NCBI RefSeq assembly: GCF_051216895.1
Contig: NZ_JBPKAO010000001.1
Location: 310,001 to 374,000, forward strand
DNA: 64,000 bases
Origin: Aquipuribacter sp051216895
Lineage (GTDB): Bacteria; Actinomycetota; Actinomycetes; Actinomycetales; JBBAYJ01
Reading direction: 5' to 3'
Shown piece after piece: positions 9,892 to 18,164 of the stretch (the stretch's first letter is position 1; the number at the start of each line of letters is the position of its first letter). The notes beneath the pieces were generated by a model. It ran no database searches. It saw only the letters and a program-made list of their open reading frames with translations, and was not told the DNA's origin. Position numbers and translations under genes: made by a program.

Positions 9892-10859
9892 ACCGGACCA
9901 GCCACGCCCCGACCGGACCGACCGCCCCGACCGGACCCACCGACGAGCAGGCCGCCCGCGAGCGCGCCGTCACCGACGCAGTCCTCGCCGGCTTCGCCAC
10001 CTCGACCGACGCCCGCTACCGCGAGGTGATGACCAGCCTGGTCGAGCACCTGCACGGCTTCGTCCGCGACGTCCGCCTGAGCGAGGCGGAGTGGGCCCAG
10101 GCCATCGCGTTCCTGCGCGGCTGCGGCGACATCACGACCGACACCCGGCAGGAGTTCATCCTGCTGTCCGACGTCCTGGGCCTGTCGATGCTGACCATCG
10201 GCGTCAACAACCCCGCCACCGGCTCCGGGCCCGGAGCCGCGACCGAGGCCACGGTGTTCGGGCCGTTCTTCGTCGAGGGGAGCCCCGAGACCCCGCTGGG
10301 CGGTGACGTCAGCCAGGGCGCCAAGGGTGCGCCCTGCTGGGTCGAGGGCAGCGTCACCGACACGGCCGGTCGACCCGTCGCCGGGGCCCGGATCGAGGTG
10401 TGGGAGGCCGACGAGGACGGCTTCTACGACGTCCAGCTCGACGGCGGCGGCACCGAGGGCACGATGACGGGCCGCGGTCACCTGTTCAGCGACGCCGACG
10501 GGTCCTACCGGTTCTGGTCGGTGCTGCCCGCCAGCTACCCGATCCCCGACGACGGCCCCGTCGGTGACCTGCTCGCCGCGGCCGGCCGCAGCAGCTACCG
10601 CCCCGCCCACATCCACTTCATGGTCACCGCCGACGGCATGCGGACCCTGGTGACCCACGTGTTCGTGGCCGGTGACCCCTACCTGGGCTCCGACGCGGTG
10701 TTCGGCGTCAAGGACTCCCTCGTCCTGGACTTCGCCGAGCAGCCGCCGGGCGAGGCGCCGGAGGGCCGCACGGTCGACGGGCCCTGGTACCGCACCCGCT
10801 TCGACGTCGTCCTCGCACCCGAGGCACCCACCACCAGCACGGGAGGACCCACCGCATGA
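9888..10859 (+). CDS. Hydroxyquinol 1,2-dioxygenase (intradiol)
   Basis: Cleaves hydroxyquinol (1,2,4-trihydroxybenzene) with O2 to maleylacetate using non-haem Fe(III). 323 aa. The four iron ligands can be placed: Tyr180 (GFYDVQ), Tyr237 (SSYRPAH), His241 and His243 (PAHIHF). The N-terminal helical dimerisation domain (residues ~25-125) and the ATEATVFGPFFVEGSP segment are as in hydroxyquinol/chlorocatechol enzymes. A CAGGAG site precedes the ATG. The first 20 residues are Thr/Pro-rich and probably disordered. Catechol specificity cannot be excluded by sequence alone, but the neighbouring reductase argues for hydroxyquinol. Confidence 0.92.
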   Translation: MNRTSHAPTGPTAPTGPTDEQAARERAVTDAVLAGFATSTDARYREVMTSLVEHLHGFVRDVRLSEAEWAQAIAFLRGCGDITTDTRQEFILLSDVLGLSMLTIGVNNPATGSGPGAATEATVFGPFFVEGSPETPLGGDVSQGAKGAPCWVEGSVTDTAGRPVAGARIEVWEADEDGFYDVQLDGGGTEGTMTGRGHLFSDADGSYRFWSVLPASYPIPDDGPVGDLLAAAGRSSYRPAHIHFMVTADGMRTLVTHVFVAGDPYLGSDAVFGVKDSLVLDFAEQPPGEAPEGRTVDGPWYRTRFDVVLAPEAPTTSTGGPTA

Positions 10860-12628
10860 GCGCCCTCGAGACCGACGTCCTGGTCATCGGCACCGGCCCC
10901 GCCGGCGCGGCGAGCTCGCTCGCCCTGGCCACCTACGGCGTCGAGCACGTCGTCATCACCAAGTACCGGTGGACCGCCAACACCCCGCGCGCCCACATCA
11001 CCAACCAGCGGACCATGGAGGTGCTGCGCGACCTGGGCGTCGAGGACCAGGTCACCCCGCTCGCCGTGCCTCAGCACCTGATGGGCGACACGGTGTTCTG
11101 CACCAGCCTGGCCGGTGACGAGCTGGGCCGGGTCCGCACCTGGGGTACCCACCCGCGGCGGCAGGCCGACTACACGTTGGCCAGCCCGTCGAGCATCTGC
11201 GACATCCCGCAGAACCTCATGGAGCCGATCCTGGTCCGCAACGCCGCCGAGCGCGGCGCCCACGTCCGCTTCGACACCGAGTACGTGTCGATGGTGCAGG
11301 ACGACGACGGCGTCACCGTGACCGTCCGGGACCGGCTGACCGGGACCCAGTACCCGATCCGCGCGAGGTACGTCATCGGCGCCGACGGCGGGCGCTCGCA
11401 GGTCGTCACGGACCTCGACCTGCCGTTCGAGGGGCAGATGGACGTCGCGGGGTCCATGAACATCGTGTTCAAGGCCGACCTGTCGAGGTTCGTCGAGCAG
11501 CGCCCGTCGATCCTCTACTGGGTGCTGCAGCCCGGCAGCGACGTCGGGGGCATCGGCCTGGGTCTGGTCCGCTGCGTCCGGCCCTGGGACGAGTGGTTGA
11601 TCGTGTGGGGCTACGACATCGCCTCCACCCCGCCCGTGGTCGACGAGGCGTTCGCGACCACGGTCGTCCACGACCTGGTGGGCGACGACAGCATCGACGT
11701 CGAGCTGGTGTCGACCTCGCTGTGGGGCAACAACAAGTGGTACGCCACCGAGAACCGTCGTGGCCGGGTGTTCGCCATGGGCGACGCCACGCACCGGCAC
11801 CCGCCGAGCAACGGGCTCGGGTCCAACACCAGCATCCAGGACGCCTACAACCTGGCCTGGAAGCTGGCCCACGTGCTGCAGGGCAAGGCCGGGCCCGGGC
11901 TGCTCGACTCCTACCAGCCGGAGCGGGCGCCCGTCGCGGAGCAGATCGTGCTGCGGGCCAACAAGTCCATCGAGGAGTTCGGGCCCATCTTCGCCGCGCT
12001 CGGCCTGACCGGCACGAACGACCCCGAGGTGATGCGCGCCCGGATCGACGACCGCGCCGACGACACCCCGCAGGCCCGCACCAAGCGCGAGGCGCTGAAG
12101 AAGGCGCTGGAGCTCAAGGACTACGAGTTCAACGCCCACGGCGTCGAGCTCGGGCAGCGGTACGCCAGCGGCGCCGTGGTGCCCGACGGCACCCCGGAAC
12201 CGGCCTACGACCGCGACCCCGAGCTGTACTTCCACCCCACGACGTGGCCCGGGGCGCGGCTGCCCCACGCCTGGCTCGGGCACCGCGGGGGCGAGGGGCA
12301 CCGCAAGGTCAGCACGCTCGACGTGGCCGGGCACGGCCGGTTCACCCTGTTCACCGGCATCGGCGGGGACGGCTGGGCCATGGCGGCCCAGCGGCTGTCG
12401 GCCGAGCTGGGCGTCGAGGTCCACGCAGCCGTCGTCGGTCCCGCCCGGGCCTACACCGACCTGTACGACGACTGGGCGAGGCTGCGCGAGGTCGACGAGG
12501 ACGGCTGCGTCCTCGTCCGCCCGGACAACCACGTGGCGTGGCGGTCGCTGCAGGTCGTCGAGGACCCGTACCCGGCCCTGCGCGACGTGCTGTGCCAGGT
12601 GCTCGACCGCAGCCTCCCGGAGCGCTGA
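10856..12628 (+). CDS. FAD-dependent aromatic hydroxylase (TfdB/PheA-like, candidate resorcinol hydroxylase)
   Basis: Class A flavoprotein monooxygenase of 590 aa. It has the FAD Rossmann motif GTGPAG at residues ~12-17, an internal DG motif (GADGGRS) and the second FAD motif GDATHRHPPSNGLG, followed by a C-terminal thioredoxin-like extension (~430-590) as in phenol and dichlorophenol hydroxylases. It is expected to hydroxylate a phenol ortho to its OH. Its position between hydroxyquinol dioxygenase and the CoA-transferase suggests that it makes hydroxyquinol, for example from resorcinol. The actual substrate is inferred. The start overlaps the dioxygenase stop (ATGA). Confidence 0.88.
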   Translation: MSALETDVLVIGTGPAGAASSLALATYGVEHVVITKYRWTANTPRAHITNQRTMEVLRDLGVEDQVTPLAVPQHLMGDTVFCTSLAGDELGRVRTWGTHPRRQADYTLASPSSICDIPQNLMEPILVRNAAERGAHVRFDTEYVSMVQDDDGVTVTVRDRLTGTQYPIRARYVIGADGGRSQVVTDLDLPFEGQMDVAGSMNIVFKADLSRFVEQRPSILYWVLQPGSDVGGIGLGLVRCVRPWDEWLIVWGYDIASTPPVVDEAFATTVVHDLVGDDSIDVELVSTSLWGNNKWYATENRRGRVFAMGDATHRHPPSNGLGSNTSIQDAYNLAWKLAHVLQGKAGPGLLDSYQPERAPVAEQIVLRANKSIEEFGPIFAALGLTGTNDPEVMRARIDDRADDTPQARTKREALKKALELKDYEFNAHGVELGQRYASGAVVPDGTPEPAYDRDPELYFHPTTWPGARLPHAWLGHRGGEGHRKVSTLDVAGHGRFTLFTGIGGDGWAMAAQRLSAELGVEVHAAVVGPARAYTDLYDDWARLREVDEDGCVLVRPDNHVAWRSLQVVEDPYPALRDVLCQVLDRSLPER

Positions 12629-12629
12629 C

Positions 12630-13451
12630 GTGGCCGAGCTGATGAGCCTGCCCGACGCCGTCGCGGCCCTGGTGCACGACGGTGACACCGTCGCGGTCGA
12701 GGGGTTCACGCACCTGATCCCGGTCGTCGCCGGGCAGGAGGTGATCCGGCAGGGTCGACGCGACCTCACCCTGGTGCGGATGACGCCGGACATCGTCTAC
12801 GACCAGATGATCGGCGCCGGCTGCGCGTCGAAGCTGGTGTTCAGCTGGGGGGGCAACCCGGGCGTCGGCTCGCTGCACCGCTTCCGCGACGCGGTGCAGA
12901 ACGCCTGGCCGCGGCCGCTGGCCATCGAGGAGCACTCCCACGCCGGGCTGGCCAACCGGTACGTCGCGGGGGCCTCGGGCCTGCCCTTCGCGGTGATGCG
13001 CGGCTACCGGGGGACCGACCTGCCCCGGCACACCGACACCATCCGTTCCGTCGTCTGCCCGTTCACCGGCGAGGAGCTGACCGCGGTCCCCGCCCTCACG
13101 CCCGACGTCGCCGTGCTGCACGCCCAGCAGGCCGACCGGGCCGGCAACGTGCAGCTGTGGGGCATCACCGGCGTGCAGAAGGAGGTCGCGCTCGCCTCGG
13201 AGCGGGTGCTGTTCACCGTCGAGGAGGTGGTCGACGCGCTCGAGCCGCGCCCCGGTGCCGTCGTCCTGCCGTCGTGGGTGGTCGACGCCGTCGCCGAGGT
13301 GCCGGGCGGGGCCCACCCGTCCTACGCCCACGGCTACTCCGACCGCGACAACGACTACTACCGGTCCTGGGACGCCATCAGCCGCGACCGGGACACCTTC
13401 ACGGCCTGGCTGGACCGTGAGGTCCTCGGCGCGGCGGGGGTCGCGCCGTGA
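12630..13451 (+). CDS. CoA-transferase subunit A (3-oxoadipate CoA-transferase, CatI-like)
   Basis: Alpha subunit of a class I, glutaconate-type CoA-transferase, 273 aa. It begins with a short helix and the GDTVAVEGFTHLIP loop characteristic of these subunits. In this pathway it should move CoA from succinyl-CoA to 3-oxoadipate. GTG at 12630 directly follows the hydroxylase stop; an ATG at 12642 is an alternative with no better spacing. It ends in overlap with subunit B. The C-terminal part (SYAHGYSDRDNDYYRSW) resembles other ring-cleavage-pathway transferases. Dimer partner and order (A then B) are as expected. Confidence 0.88.
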   Translation: MAELMSLPDAVAALVHDGDTVAVEGFTHLIPVVAGQEVIRQGRRDLTLVRMTPDIVYDQMIGAGCASKLVFSWGGNPGVGSLHRFRDAVQNAWPRPLAIEEHSHAGLANRYVAGASGLPFAVMRGYRGTDLPRHTDTIRSVVCPFTGEELTAVPALTPDVAVLHAQQADRAGNVQLWGITGVQKEVALASERVLFTVEEVVDALEPRPGAVVLPSWVVDAVAEVPGGAHPSYAHGYSDRDNDYYRSWDAISRDRDTFTAWLDREVLGAAGVAP

Positions 13452-14206
13452 CCGGCTGGACGACGTCGGAGATGATGACGGTCGCGGCGTCGCGGGCGCT
13501 CGCGGACCGGGCGACGTGCTTCGTGGGGATCGGCAGGCCGTCCACCGCGGCCAACCTGGCTCGTGCCACCCACGCCCCGGACCTGGTCCTGGTCTACGAG
13601 TCCGGCACCATCGGCGCGGCCCCGGACCGGCTGCCGCTGTCGATCGGCGACGGCGTGCTGGCCGACACCGCCGTGTCGGTGGTGAGCGTGCCCGAGATCT
13701 TCAACTACTGGCTGCAGCCCGGCCGCATCGACGTGGGGTTCCTGGGCGCCGCCCAGCTGGACCGGTTCGCGAACATCAACACCACCGTCATCGGCCCCTA
13801 CGACGAACCCCGGGTGCGCCTGCCCGGGGCCGGCGGGGCCCCGGAGATCGCCGCGTCCTGCGGCGAGGTCGTCGTGGTCGTCAGCCAGTCACGACGCACC
13901 TTCGTGGACACGGTGGACTTCGTCACCTCGGTCGGGTTCGGTCGGGGACCGGGGGACCGGGAGCGCCACGGGCTGCGCGGACGCGGACCGACGCAGGTCA
14001 TCACCGACCTGGGGGTGCTGCGCCCGGACCCGGGCACCTGCGAGCTCGTCCTGGTGGCCGTCCACCCCGGCGTCGGCGTCGAGCAGGCGCGCGAGGCCAC
14101 CGGCTGGGACCTCCGGGTCGCCGACGACCTCGTGGTGACCGAGGAGCCGACGTCACGGGAGCTCGAGGTGCTGCGGGCCATCGAGGCGACGGCCGCGGTC
14201 GGCTGA
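13448..14206 (+). CDS. CoA-transferase subunit B (3-oxoadipate CoA-transferase, CatJ-like)
   Basis: Beta subunit, 252 aa, carrying the catalytic glutamate of the glutaconate-type family. YESGTIGA contains Glu51, which would form the acyl-glutamyl anhydride and glutamyl-CoA thioester. The preceding FVGIGRPSTAANLA is the usual N-terminal loop. Presence of the Glu separates it from the IpdB-type hydrolases that lack it. GTG 13448 overlaps the subunit A stop. It is the last enzyme of the operon: a thiolase for 3-oxoadipyl-CoA is not in this cluster and must lie elsewhere. Confidence 0.88.
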   Translation: MTGWTTSEMMTVAASRALADRATCFVGIGRPSTAANLARATHAPDLVLVYESGTIGAAPDRLPLSIGDGVLADTAVSVVSVPEIFNYWLQPGRIDVGFLGAAQLDRFANINTTVIGPYDEPRVRLPGAGGAPEIAASCGEVVVVVSQSRRTFVDTVDFVTSVGFGRGPGDRERHGLRGRGPTQVITDLGVLRPDPGTCELVLVAVHPGVGVEQAREATGWDLRVADDLVVTEEPTSRELEVLRAIEATAAVG

Positions 14207-14245
14207 TGGCACCTCGGCCGTGCCGATCCGAGGGAGGATCGTGCG

Positions 14246-15076
14246 GTGGACGAGCAGGGCGTGGCCGAGCAGGGGAGCGCAGCGGGTGACGACGTGACGA
14301 CGTCCGGGCGGACCGCCAGCAGCGACACCTTCGTCCGCTCCCTCGAGCGCGGCCTGGCCGTGATCAAGGCGTTCGACTCCCAGCACCAGCAGCTGAGCCT
14401 GTCCGACGTGGCCCGGCGAACCGGGCTGACCCGGGCCGCGGCGCGACGGTTCCTGCTGACGCTGGTCGAGCTGGGCTACGTCCACCAGCACGAGTCGTCC
14501 TTCGCGCTGCGCCCCCGGGTGCTCGAGCTGGGGTTCGCCTACCTGTCGGGCCTGACCCTGCTCGAGGTGGCCCAGCCGCACATGGAGCGGTTGTCGAACG
14601 CGCTGCACGAGTCGTGCTCGGTGTCGGTGCTGGACGGCGACGACCTGGTCTACGTGGGCCGGGTCCACGCCCGCAAGATCATGAAGGCGGCGATCAACGT
14701 CGGCACCCGGTACCCGGCCTACCCCACCTCGATGGGTCGCGTCCTGCTGGCGGGGGCGCCCACGGCCTGGCGGGAGGACTACCTGCGCCGGGTGCGGCCG
14801 CAGCCCCTCACCCCCTTGACGGTCACCGACCCCGACCGGCTCCGCGTCGTGCTGGAGGAGGTCCGGGACGCCGGGTTCGCGCTGGTGGACCAGGAGCTGG
14901 AGCTGGGGCTGCGCTCGATGGCCGTGCCGCTGCACGGGCGTGGCGGCGAGGTGGTGGCGGCCATGAACATCTCCGCGCCGCTGGAGCGCGGGTCGGTGGG
15001 CGAGATCACTGCCGAGCTGCTCCCGCCGCTGCTCGAGGCCGCGACCGCCCTGGAGGCGGACCTGCTCGCGACCTGA
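14246..15076 (+). CDS. IclR-family transcriptional regulator (PcaR/PobR-like)
   Basis: Probable pathway-specific regulator, 276 aa. A Ser/Thr-rich N-terminal arm of ~30 residues is followed by a winged helix-turn-helix (residues ~30-95, with LSDVARRTGLTRAAARRFL) and the IclR effector domain (~100-275). GTG at 14246 is supported by GGGAGG 8 bases upstream. It lies 39 bases after the CoA-transferase on the same strand, so it may be co-transcribed and autoregulated. Its target is plausibly the palindrome at 4017-4031. Whether it activates or represses cannot be told from the sequence. Confidence 0.9.
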   Translation: MDEQGVAEQGSAAGDDVTTSGRTASSDTFVRSLERGLAVIKAFDSQHQQLSLSDVARRTGLTRAAARRFLLTLVELGYVHQHESSFALRPRVLELGFAYLSGLTLLEVAQPHMERLSNALHESCSVSVLDGDDLVYVGRVHARKIMKAAINVGTRYPAYPTSMGRVLLAGAPTAWREDYLRRVRPQPLTPLTVTDPDRLRVVLEEVRDAGFALVDQELELGLRSMAVPLHGRGGEVVAAMNISAPLERGSVGEITAELLPPLLEAATALEADLLAT

Positions 15077-15115
15077 CGCGACCGGCCCGCGACGTGACGC
15101 CCCTGACGCGGCCGG

Positions 15116-15823
15116 TCAGCCCGTCTCCGGCCCGGGTCGACCGTCGGTCCGCAGCTCGCGCGCCAGGACGTGCAGCGTGATGCCCGAGGCCCGCCGGCTG
15201 CTCTGCAGCAGGATGAAGCCCAGCGCCCGGTAGACGGCGACGTTGCGGGGGTCGTGGGTGACCAGGACGAGCCGCCCGTGCCCGCGCTCGGTCGCGTCGG
15301 TCGCCGTCGCCTCGACGAGCGCCCGGCCGAGCCCGTGACCGTGGCGGTCGCGCCGGACGCCGAGCACCCACAGGTAGGCGTCGCCGGGGCCGACGTGCGG
15401 GTCGACCGCGCGGTCGGTGTCCGCCTCGTCGCGCAGCACCCGGCCCAGCCCACGAGGCCCCAGCACCAGGGGCAGCCCCACGGCCCGGGCGCGGACGGCG
15501 TCCACCGGCCCACCCCCGCGTCGGTCGGCGGGCACCCACACCGCGGCCCCGTGCACGAGGGGCGGGAGCGCGCGGTCCCGCCCCCCGCGCGGCGTGTGCG
15601 GCCCGCGCCGCCCCGCAACCTGGTGCGCCACGACCAGCCCGCCCCGCCGGGCGCCCACGTCGGCGGCCACCTGCATCAGCAGGGGCACACCGCCCGGGCG
15701 GCGCGGTCCGTCACGGTGCCCGCCCCAGTCGTCCTCGGCGAACGCGTCGGCGAGCACAGCGGCGACGGACGTGCGGAGGTCGACGGGCACGGGCGCCCGG
15801 TGGACCTCGATGGCCACGGTCAC
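15116..15823 (-). CDS. GNAT-family N-acetyltransferase
   Basis: Acetyl-CoA-dependent acyltransferase fold, 235 aa. Motif A is visible as VRRDRHGHGLGRALVEA (residues ~165-185), followed by LVLVTHDPRNVAVYRALGF, the usual motif B. Start taken as GTG 15823, which gives MTVAIEVHRAP; a closer second GTG and no clear ribosome site leave some doubt. The substrate is unknown. It converges with the IclR gene; a weak hairpin (arms 15080-15087 and 15110-15117) sits between them. Confidence 0.75.
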   Translation of the reverse strand: MTVAIEVHRAPVPVDLRTSVAAVLADAFAEDDWGGHRDGPRRPGGVPLLMQVAADVGARRGGLVVAHQVAGRRGPHTPRGGRDRALPPLVHGAAVWVPADRRGGGPVDAVRARAVGLPLVLGPRGLGRVLRDEADTDRAVDPHVGPGDAYLWVLGVRRDRHGHGLGRALVEATATDATERGHGRLVLVTHDPRNVAVYRALGFILLQSSRRASGITLHVLARELRTDGRPGPETG

Positions 15824-15851
15824 CGGCTGATCATGCCCCCCGCCGGACGAC

Positions 15852-15883
15852 CGAGGGCGGCACCGTGACCGGTGCCGCCCTCG
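15852..15883 (-). terminator. Intrinsic-type hairpin after the rpf-like gene
   Basis: Arms GAGGGCGGCACC (15853-15864) and GGTGCCGCCCTC (15871-15882) pair perfectly over 12 bp with a 6-base loop. It lies 15 bases beyond the stop of the gene at 15898-16539. There is no clear U-tract, as is common in actinomycetes. Confidence 0.7.
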
Positions 15884-15897
15884 ACGTGCGCGCGTAC

Positions 15898-16539
15898 TCA
15901 GCCGACGGTCAGGACCTGACCGATCCGGATCACGTCCGGGTCGGCGCCCACCACGTCGCGGTTGGCGGCGTAGACCGTCTGCCACGTCGTCCCGTTGGCG
16001 CGGGCGATCGAGGACAGGGTGTCGCCGGAGACCACGGTGTGGCTGCCGCTGCCGGACGGCGCCGCGGGTGCGGGCTCGGGGGCGGGAGCCGGGGCCGGCG
16101 CGGGTGCCGCCGAGCCGCCGTCCTCGTCCGCCTCGGTCAGGCCGAGCCGGGCCGAGCACGCGGGCCAGGCGCCCCAGCCCTGCCCGTCGAGGACCTTCTC
16201 GGCCACGGCGATCTGCTCCGCGCGGGAGGCGAGGTCGGCGCGGGGGGCGTACTGCAGGCCGCCGAAACCCTCCCAGGTGGGCTGGTAGAACTGCAGCCCG
16301 CCGTAGTAGCCGTTGCCGGTGTTGATGGACCAGTTGCCGCTGGACTCGCACTGGGCGAGCCGGTCCCAGGTCTCACCGGGCGCGGCGGAGGCGGGGGAGG
16401 CGAGGCCGAGCGAGGTGCCCAGCACGGCGCCCATGAGCAGGGCGGGGGCGACCCGGCGGGCGGCCCGCGGGCCGTGCCCGGCGGACGAGGTGCGACGACG
16501 CTGCGGTTCGGCCCGGTGACGGGCGGTACGTGCGGACAT
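15898..16539 (-). CDS. Resuscitation-promoting-factor-like transglycosylase with LysM
   Basis: Secreted peptidoglycan-cleaving enzyme linked to exit from dormancy, 213 aa. Arg-rich start, hydrophobic core and ASA cleavage site (~residue 52) form the signal peptide. The Rpf domain (~53-125) includes WDRLAQCESSGNW with the catalytic Glu and GYYGGLQFYQPTWEGFGG. A Pro/Ala linker is followed by a LysM domain (~165-213: HTVVSGDTLSSIARANGT). Its 5' region up to the tRNA is about 250 bases. I looked there for a c-di-AMP (ydaO) riboswitch, which often precedes rpf genes, but could not establish one. Confidence 0.93.
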   Translation of the reverse strand: MSARTARHRAEPQRRRTSSAGHGPRAARRVAPALLMGAVLGTSLGLASPASAAPGETWDRLAQCESSGNWSINTGNGYYGGLQFYQPTWEGFGGLQYAPRADLASRAEQIAVAEKVLDGQGWGAWPACSARLGLTEADEDGGSAAPAPAPAPAPEPAPAAPSGSGSHTVVSGDTLSSIARANGTTWQTVYAANRDVVGADPDVIRIGQVLTVG

Positions 16540-16792
16540 GCGTTTACCTCACATGCTGCCCACCGCGGACGGTGCTGCCCCCGGGATCGGGTCCGAGCCG
16601 GGGACGGGCAGGGTGTCGACAGGTCCCCCGGTCACGCCCGCGCTGCTCGGCGGGCCCGCACACCTGAGCACGGGCGGGCGAACCTGGGCAATTCGCCGAC
16701 GTCGCCCGGGCGCCGTCCGGCCTGCTCGTTCGTGGCACCTCCGACGGTCCGGTATCCTCATCCGGTCCGCACGTCGCCTCGGTGACGCACGG

Positions 16793-16865
16793 GCGCCCGT
16801 AGCTCAACGGATAGAGCATCTGACTACGGATCAGAAGGTTGGGGGTTCGAGTCCCTCCGGGCGCA
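16793..16865 (+). tRNA. tRNA-Arg (anticodon ACG)
   Basis: 73-base cloverleaf. Acceptor arms GCGCCCG / CGGGCGC pair fully. The anticodon stem TCTGA / TCAGA encloses loop CTACGGA with anticodon ACG, and the T-arm contains GGTTCGAGTCC. The discriminator is A; CCA is not encoded. A TATCCT -10-like hexamer lies at 16752-16757. Confidence 0.97.
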
Positions 16866-16882
16866 CGTACGGTTGAGACAAA

Positions 16883-16920
16883 GAAGGCCCAGGTCGGCGG
16901 ATGCGCCGGGCTGGGCCTTC
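16883..16920. terminator. Hairpin shared by tRNA-Arg and the convergent reductase gene
   Basis: GAAGGCCCAG (16883-16892) and CTGGGCCTTC (16911-16920) form a perfect 10-bp stem. It is placed between the tRNA and the stop of the minus-strand gene at 16939, so it can serve both directions. Confidence 0.75.
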
Positions 16921-16938
16921 GTCGTCCGCCCCGCCCCC

Positions 16939-17514
16939 TCAGCGCAGGACGTCGTAGACGAGCTTGACGACCCCGTTGCCGTAGGCGTCGGAGTCCACCA
17001 ACGACAGCCGCTGCGCCTCGACGTCGGCGCGGCTGAAGACGTGCTTGCCCGCGCCCAGGAGCACGGGGAACACCAGCAGGTGGTAGCGGTCGAGGAGCCC
17101 CGCCTCGGACAGGCTGCGGGCCAGCTCGACGCTGCCGTGGACGTAGATGCTGCCGCCGTCCTCCTGCTTCAGCGCCGCGACGTCGTCGGTCGAACGCAGC
17201 ACGTGCGTCGGTCCCCAGCCCTCGACGAGGGCACGCTCGTCGAGGGTGGACGACACCACGTACTTGGGCAGGTCCTGGTAGCCCGCGTGGTCCTCCGAGC
17301 CGGACCAGACCGGCGCGAAGGCCTCGTAGCTGCGCCGACCTAACATCAGGGCGGTGGTGTCCTCGAGCTCCTCGCCCTTCAGCGAGAACGCCTCCGGGAC
17401 GAGCTCGGTGGCGAAGACCCAGCCGCCGCTGCGGTGCCCTTCGACCGTGCCCCCCGGTGAGTCGGCCACGCCGTCGAGCGACACGAAGCCCGTCCACACC
17501 AGCGAGCGGGTCAT
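16939..17514 (-). CDS. Dihydrofolate reductase-like (RibD C-terminal domain) protein
   Basis: 191-aa protein of the RibD_C/DHFR-like fold, probably an NADPH-dependent reductase of unknown substrate. TGFVSLDGVADSP at the N-terminus, LMLGRRSYEAF and the GSIYVHGSVELARSL segment match this actinobacterial family. ATG 17514 is chosen because it overlaps (ATGA) the stop of a 13-codon ORF that carries the strong ribosome site (17511-17552). A GTG at 17547 would give an 11-residue longer product. Confidence 0.82.
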   Translation of the reverse strand: MTRSLVWTGFVSLDGVADSPGGTVEGHRSGGWVFATELVPEAFSLKGEELEDTTALMLGRRSYEAFAPVWSGSEDHAGYQDLPKYVVSSTLDERALVEGWGPTHVLRSTDDVAALKQEDGGSIYVHGSVELARSLSEAGLLDRYHLLVFPVLLGAGKHVFSRADVEAQRLSLVDSDAYGNGVVKLVYDVLR

Positions 17515-17552
17515 GCGGGCACGCTCCCGTCCAGGTTCGACTGCCACAACAT
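17511..17552 (-). CDS. Possible 13-residue leader peptide coupled to the RibD_C gene
   Basis: ATG at 17552 is preceded by GGAGGAGGC (17556-17564) at good spacing, better than anything before the larger gene. It encodes MLWQSNLDGSVPA and its TGA overlaps the next ATG, the usual arrangement for translational coupling. Alternatively the site simply drives the GTG 5 bases inside (17547) of the longer reductase. Expression is unproven. Confidence 0.4.
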   Translation of the reverse strand: MLWQSNLDGSVPA

Positions 17553-17655
17553 GGTGCCTCCTCCGGCCGGGCGGACATCGCCCTCACGTCCGACAGACCG
17601 GGGCGGCGGCCAGGACTCATCGGTCACGGGCGGGCAGGGCGACGACCGACCTGGT

Positions 17656-17670
17656 CTTGACTCGTTCAAG
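17656..17670 (+). promoter_or_regulatory. Palindrome in the furA promoter (candidate FurA operator)
   Basis: Perfect inverted repeat CTTGA-CTCGT-TCAAG overlapping a -35-like TTGACT (17657-17662), 22 bases before the furA start. FurA/CatR-type regulators of actinomycetes repress their own furA-katG transcript from sites in this position. The site would be occluded by repressor under non-oxidising conditions (inference). Confidence 0.6.
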
Positions 17671-17691
17671 TCTTTCCGCGACAGTGGGGAC

Positions 17692-18135
17692 GTGCCCACC
17701 GCCGACGACCTGACCCGCGCCCTGCGTGGTTCGGCGTTGCGCGTGACCGGACCGCGGCTGGCCGTCCTCGGGGCGGTGCACGACCACCCGCACGCGGACA
17801 CCGACACCGTCCTGCGCGCGGCTCGTACCGCCCTGGGAGCGGTGTCGCACCAGGCGGTCTACGACGTCCTGCGCGCCCTGACCGACGCGGGTCTGGTCCG
17901 GCGGATCGAGCCGGCCGGTTCGGTCGCCCGGTACGAGGCCCGTACCGGTGACAACCACCACCACGCGGTCTGCCGTGACTGCGGCGTGATCGTGGACGTC
18001 GACTGCGCGGTCGGTGCGTCGCCGTGCCTGACCGCCTCGGACGGCAGCGGCTTCGTCATCGACGAGGCCGAGGTCGTCTACTGGGGCCGCTGCCCCGCCT
18101 GCACCGCCGCTGCGAACCAGCCATCGCACCAGTGA
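17692..18135 (+). CDS. furA: Fur-family repressor (FurA/CatR-like)
   Basis: Metal- and peroxide-responsive repressor, 147 aa. N-terminal winged helix (residues ~10-85, VSHQAVYDVLRALTDAGLV as recognition region) and a C-terminal metal/dimer domain with DNHHHAVCRDCG and a second pair CPAC near the end. GTG 17692 is taken because the upstream in-frame sequence is promoter DNA and includes the palindrome. The transcript may be nearly leaderless. It lies 29 bases upstream of katG, the classical actinobacterial arrangement in which FurA controls catalase-peroxidase. Confidence 0.93.
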   Translation: MPTADDLTRALRGSALRVTGPRLAVLGAVHDHPHADTDTVLRAARTALGAVSHQAVYDVLRALTDAGLVRRIEPAGSVARYEARTGDNHHHAVCRDCGVIVDVDCAVGASPCLTASDGSGFVIDEAEVVYWGRCPACTAAANQPSHQ

Positions 18136-18164
18136 CCCGTCCCACCCCCTCAGAGAGGATCGAC

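Noticed and set aside
13448..14206. Reading the CoA-transferase pair as IpdAB-type steroid ring hydrolase
   Set aside because: The catalytic Glu51 is present and the neighbours are hydroxyquinol-pathway genes, so a true transferase is preferred.
16540..16792. Possible c-di-AMP (ydaO) riboswitch upstream of the rpf-like gene
   Set aside because: A GGGGGACC box occurs on the minus strand, but the paired GGGGTGAATC-type box and the P1 stem could not be found; the evidence is too thin to annotate.
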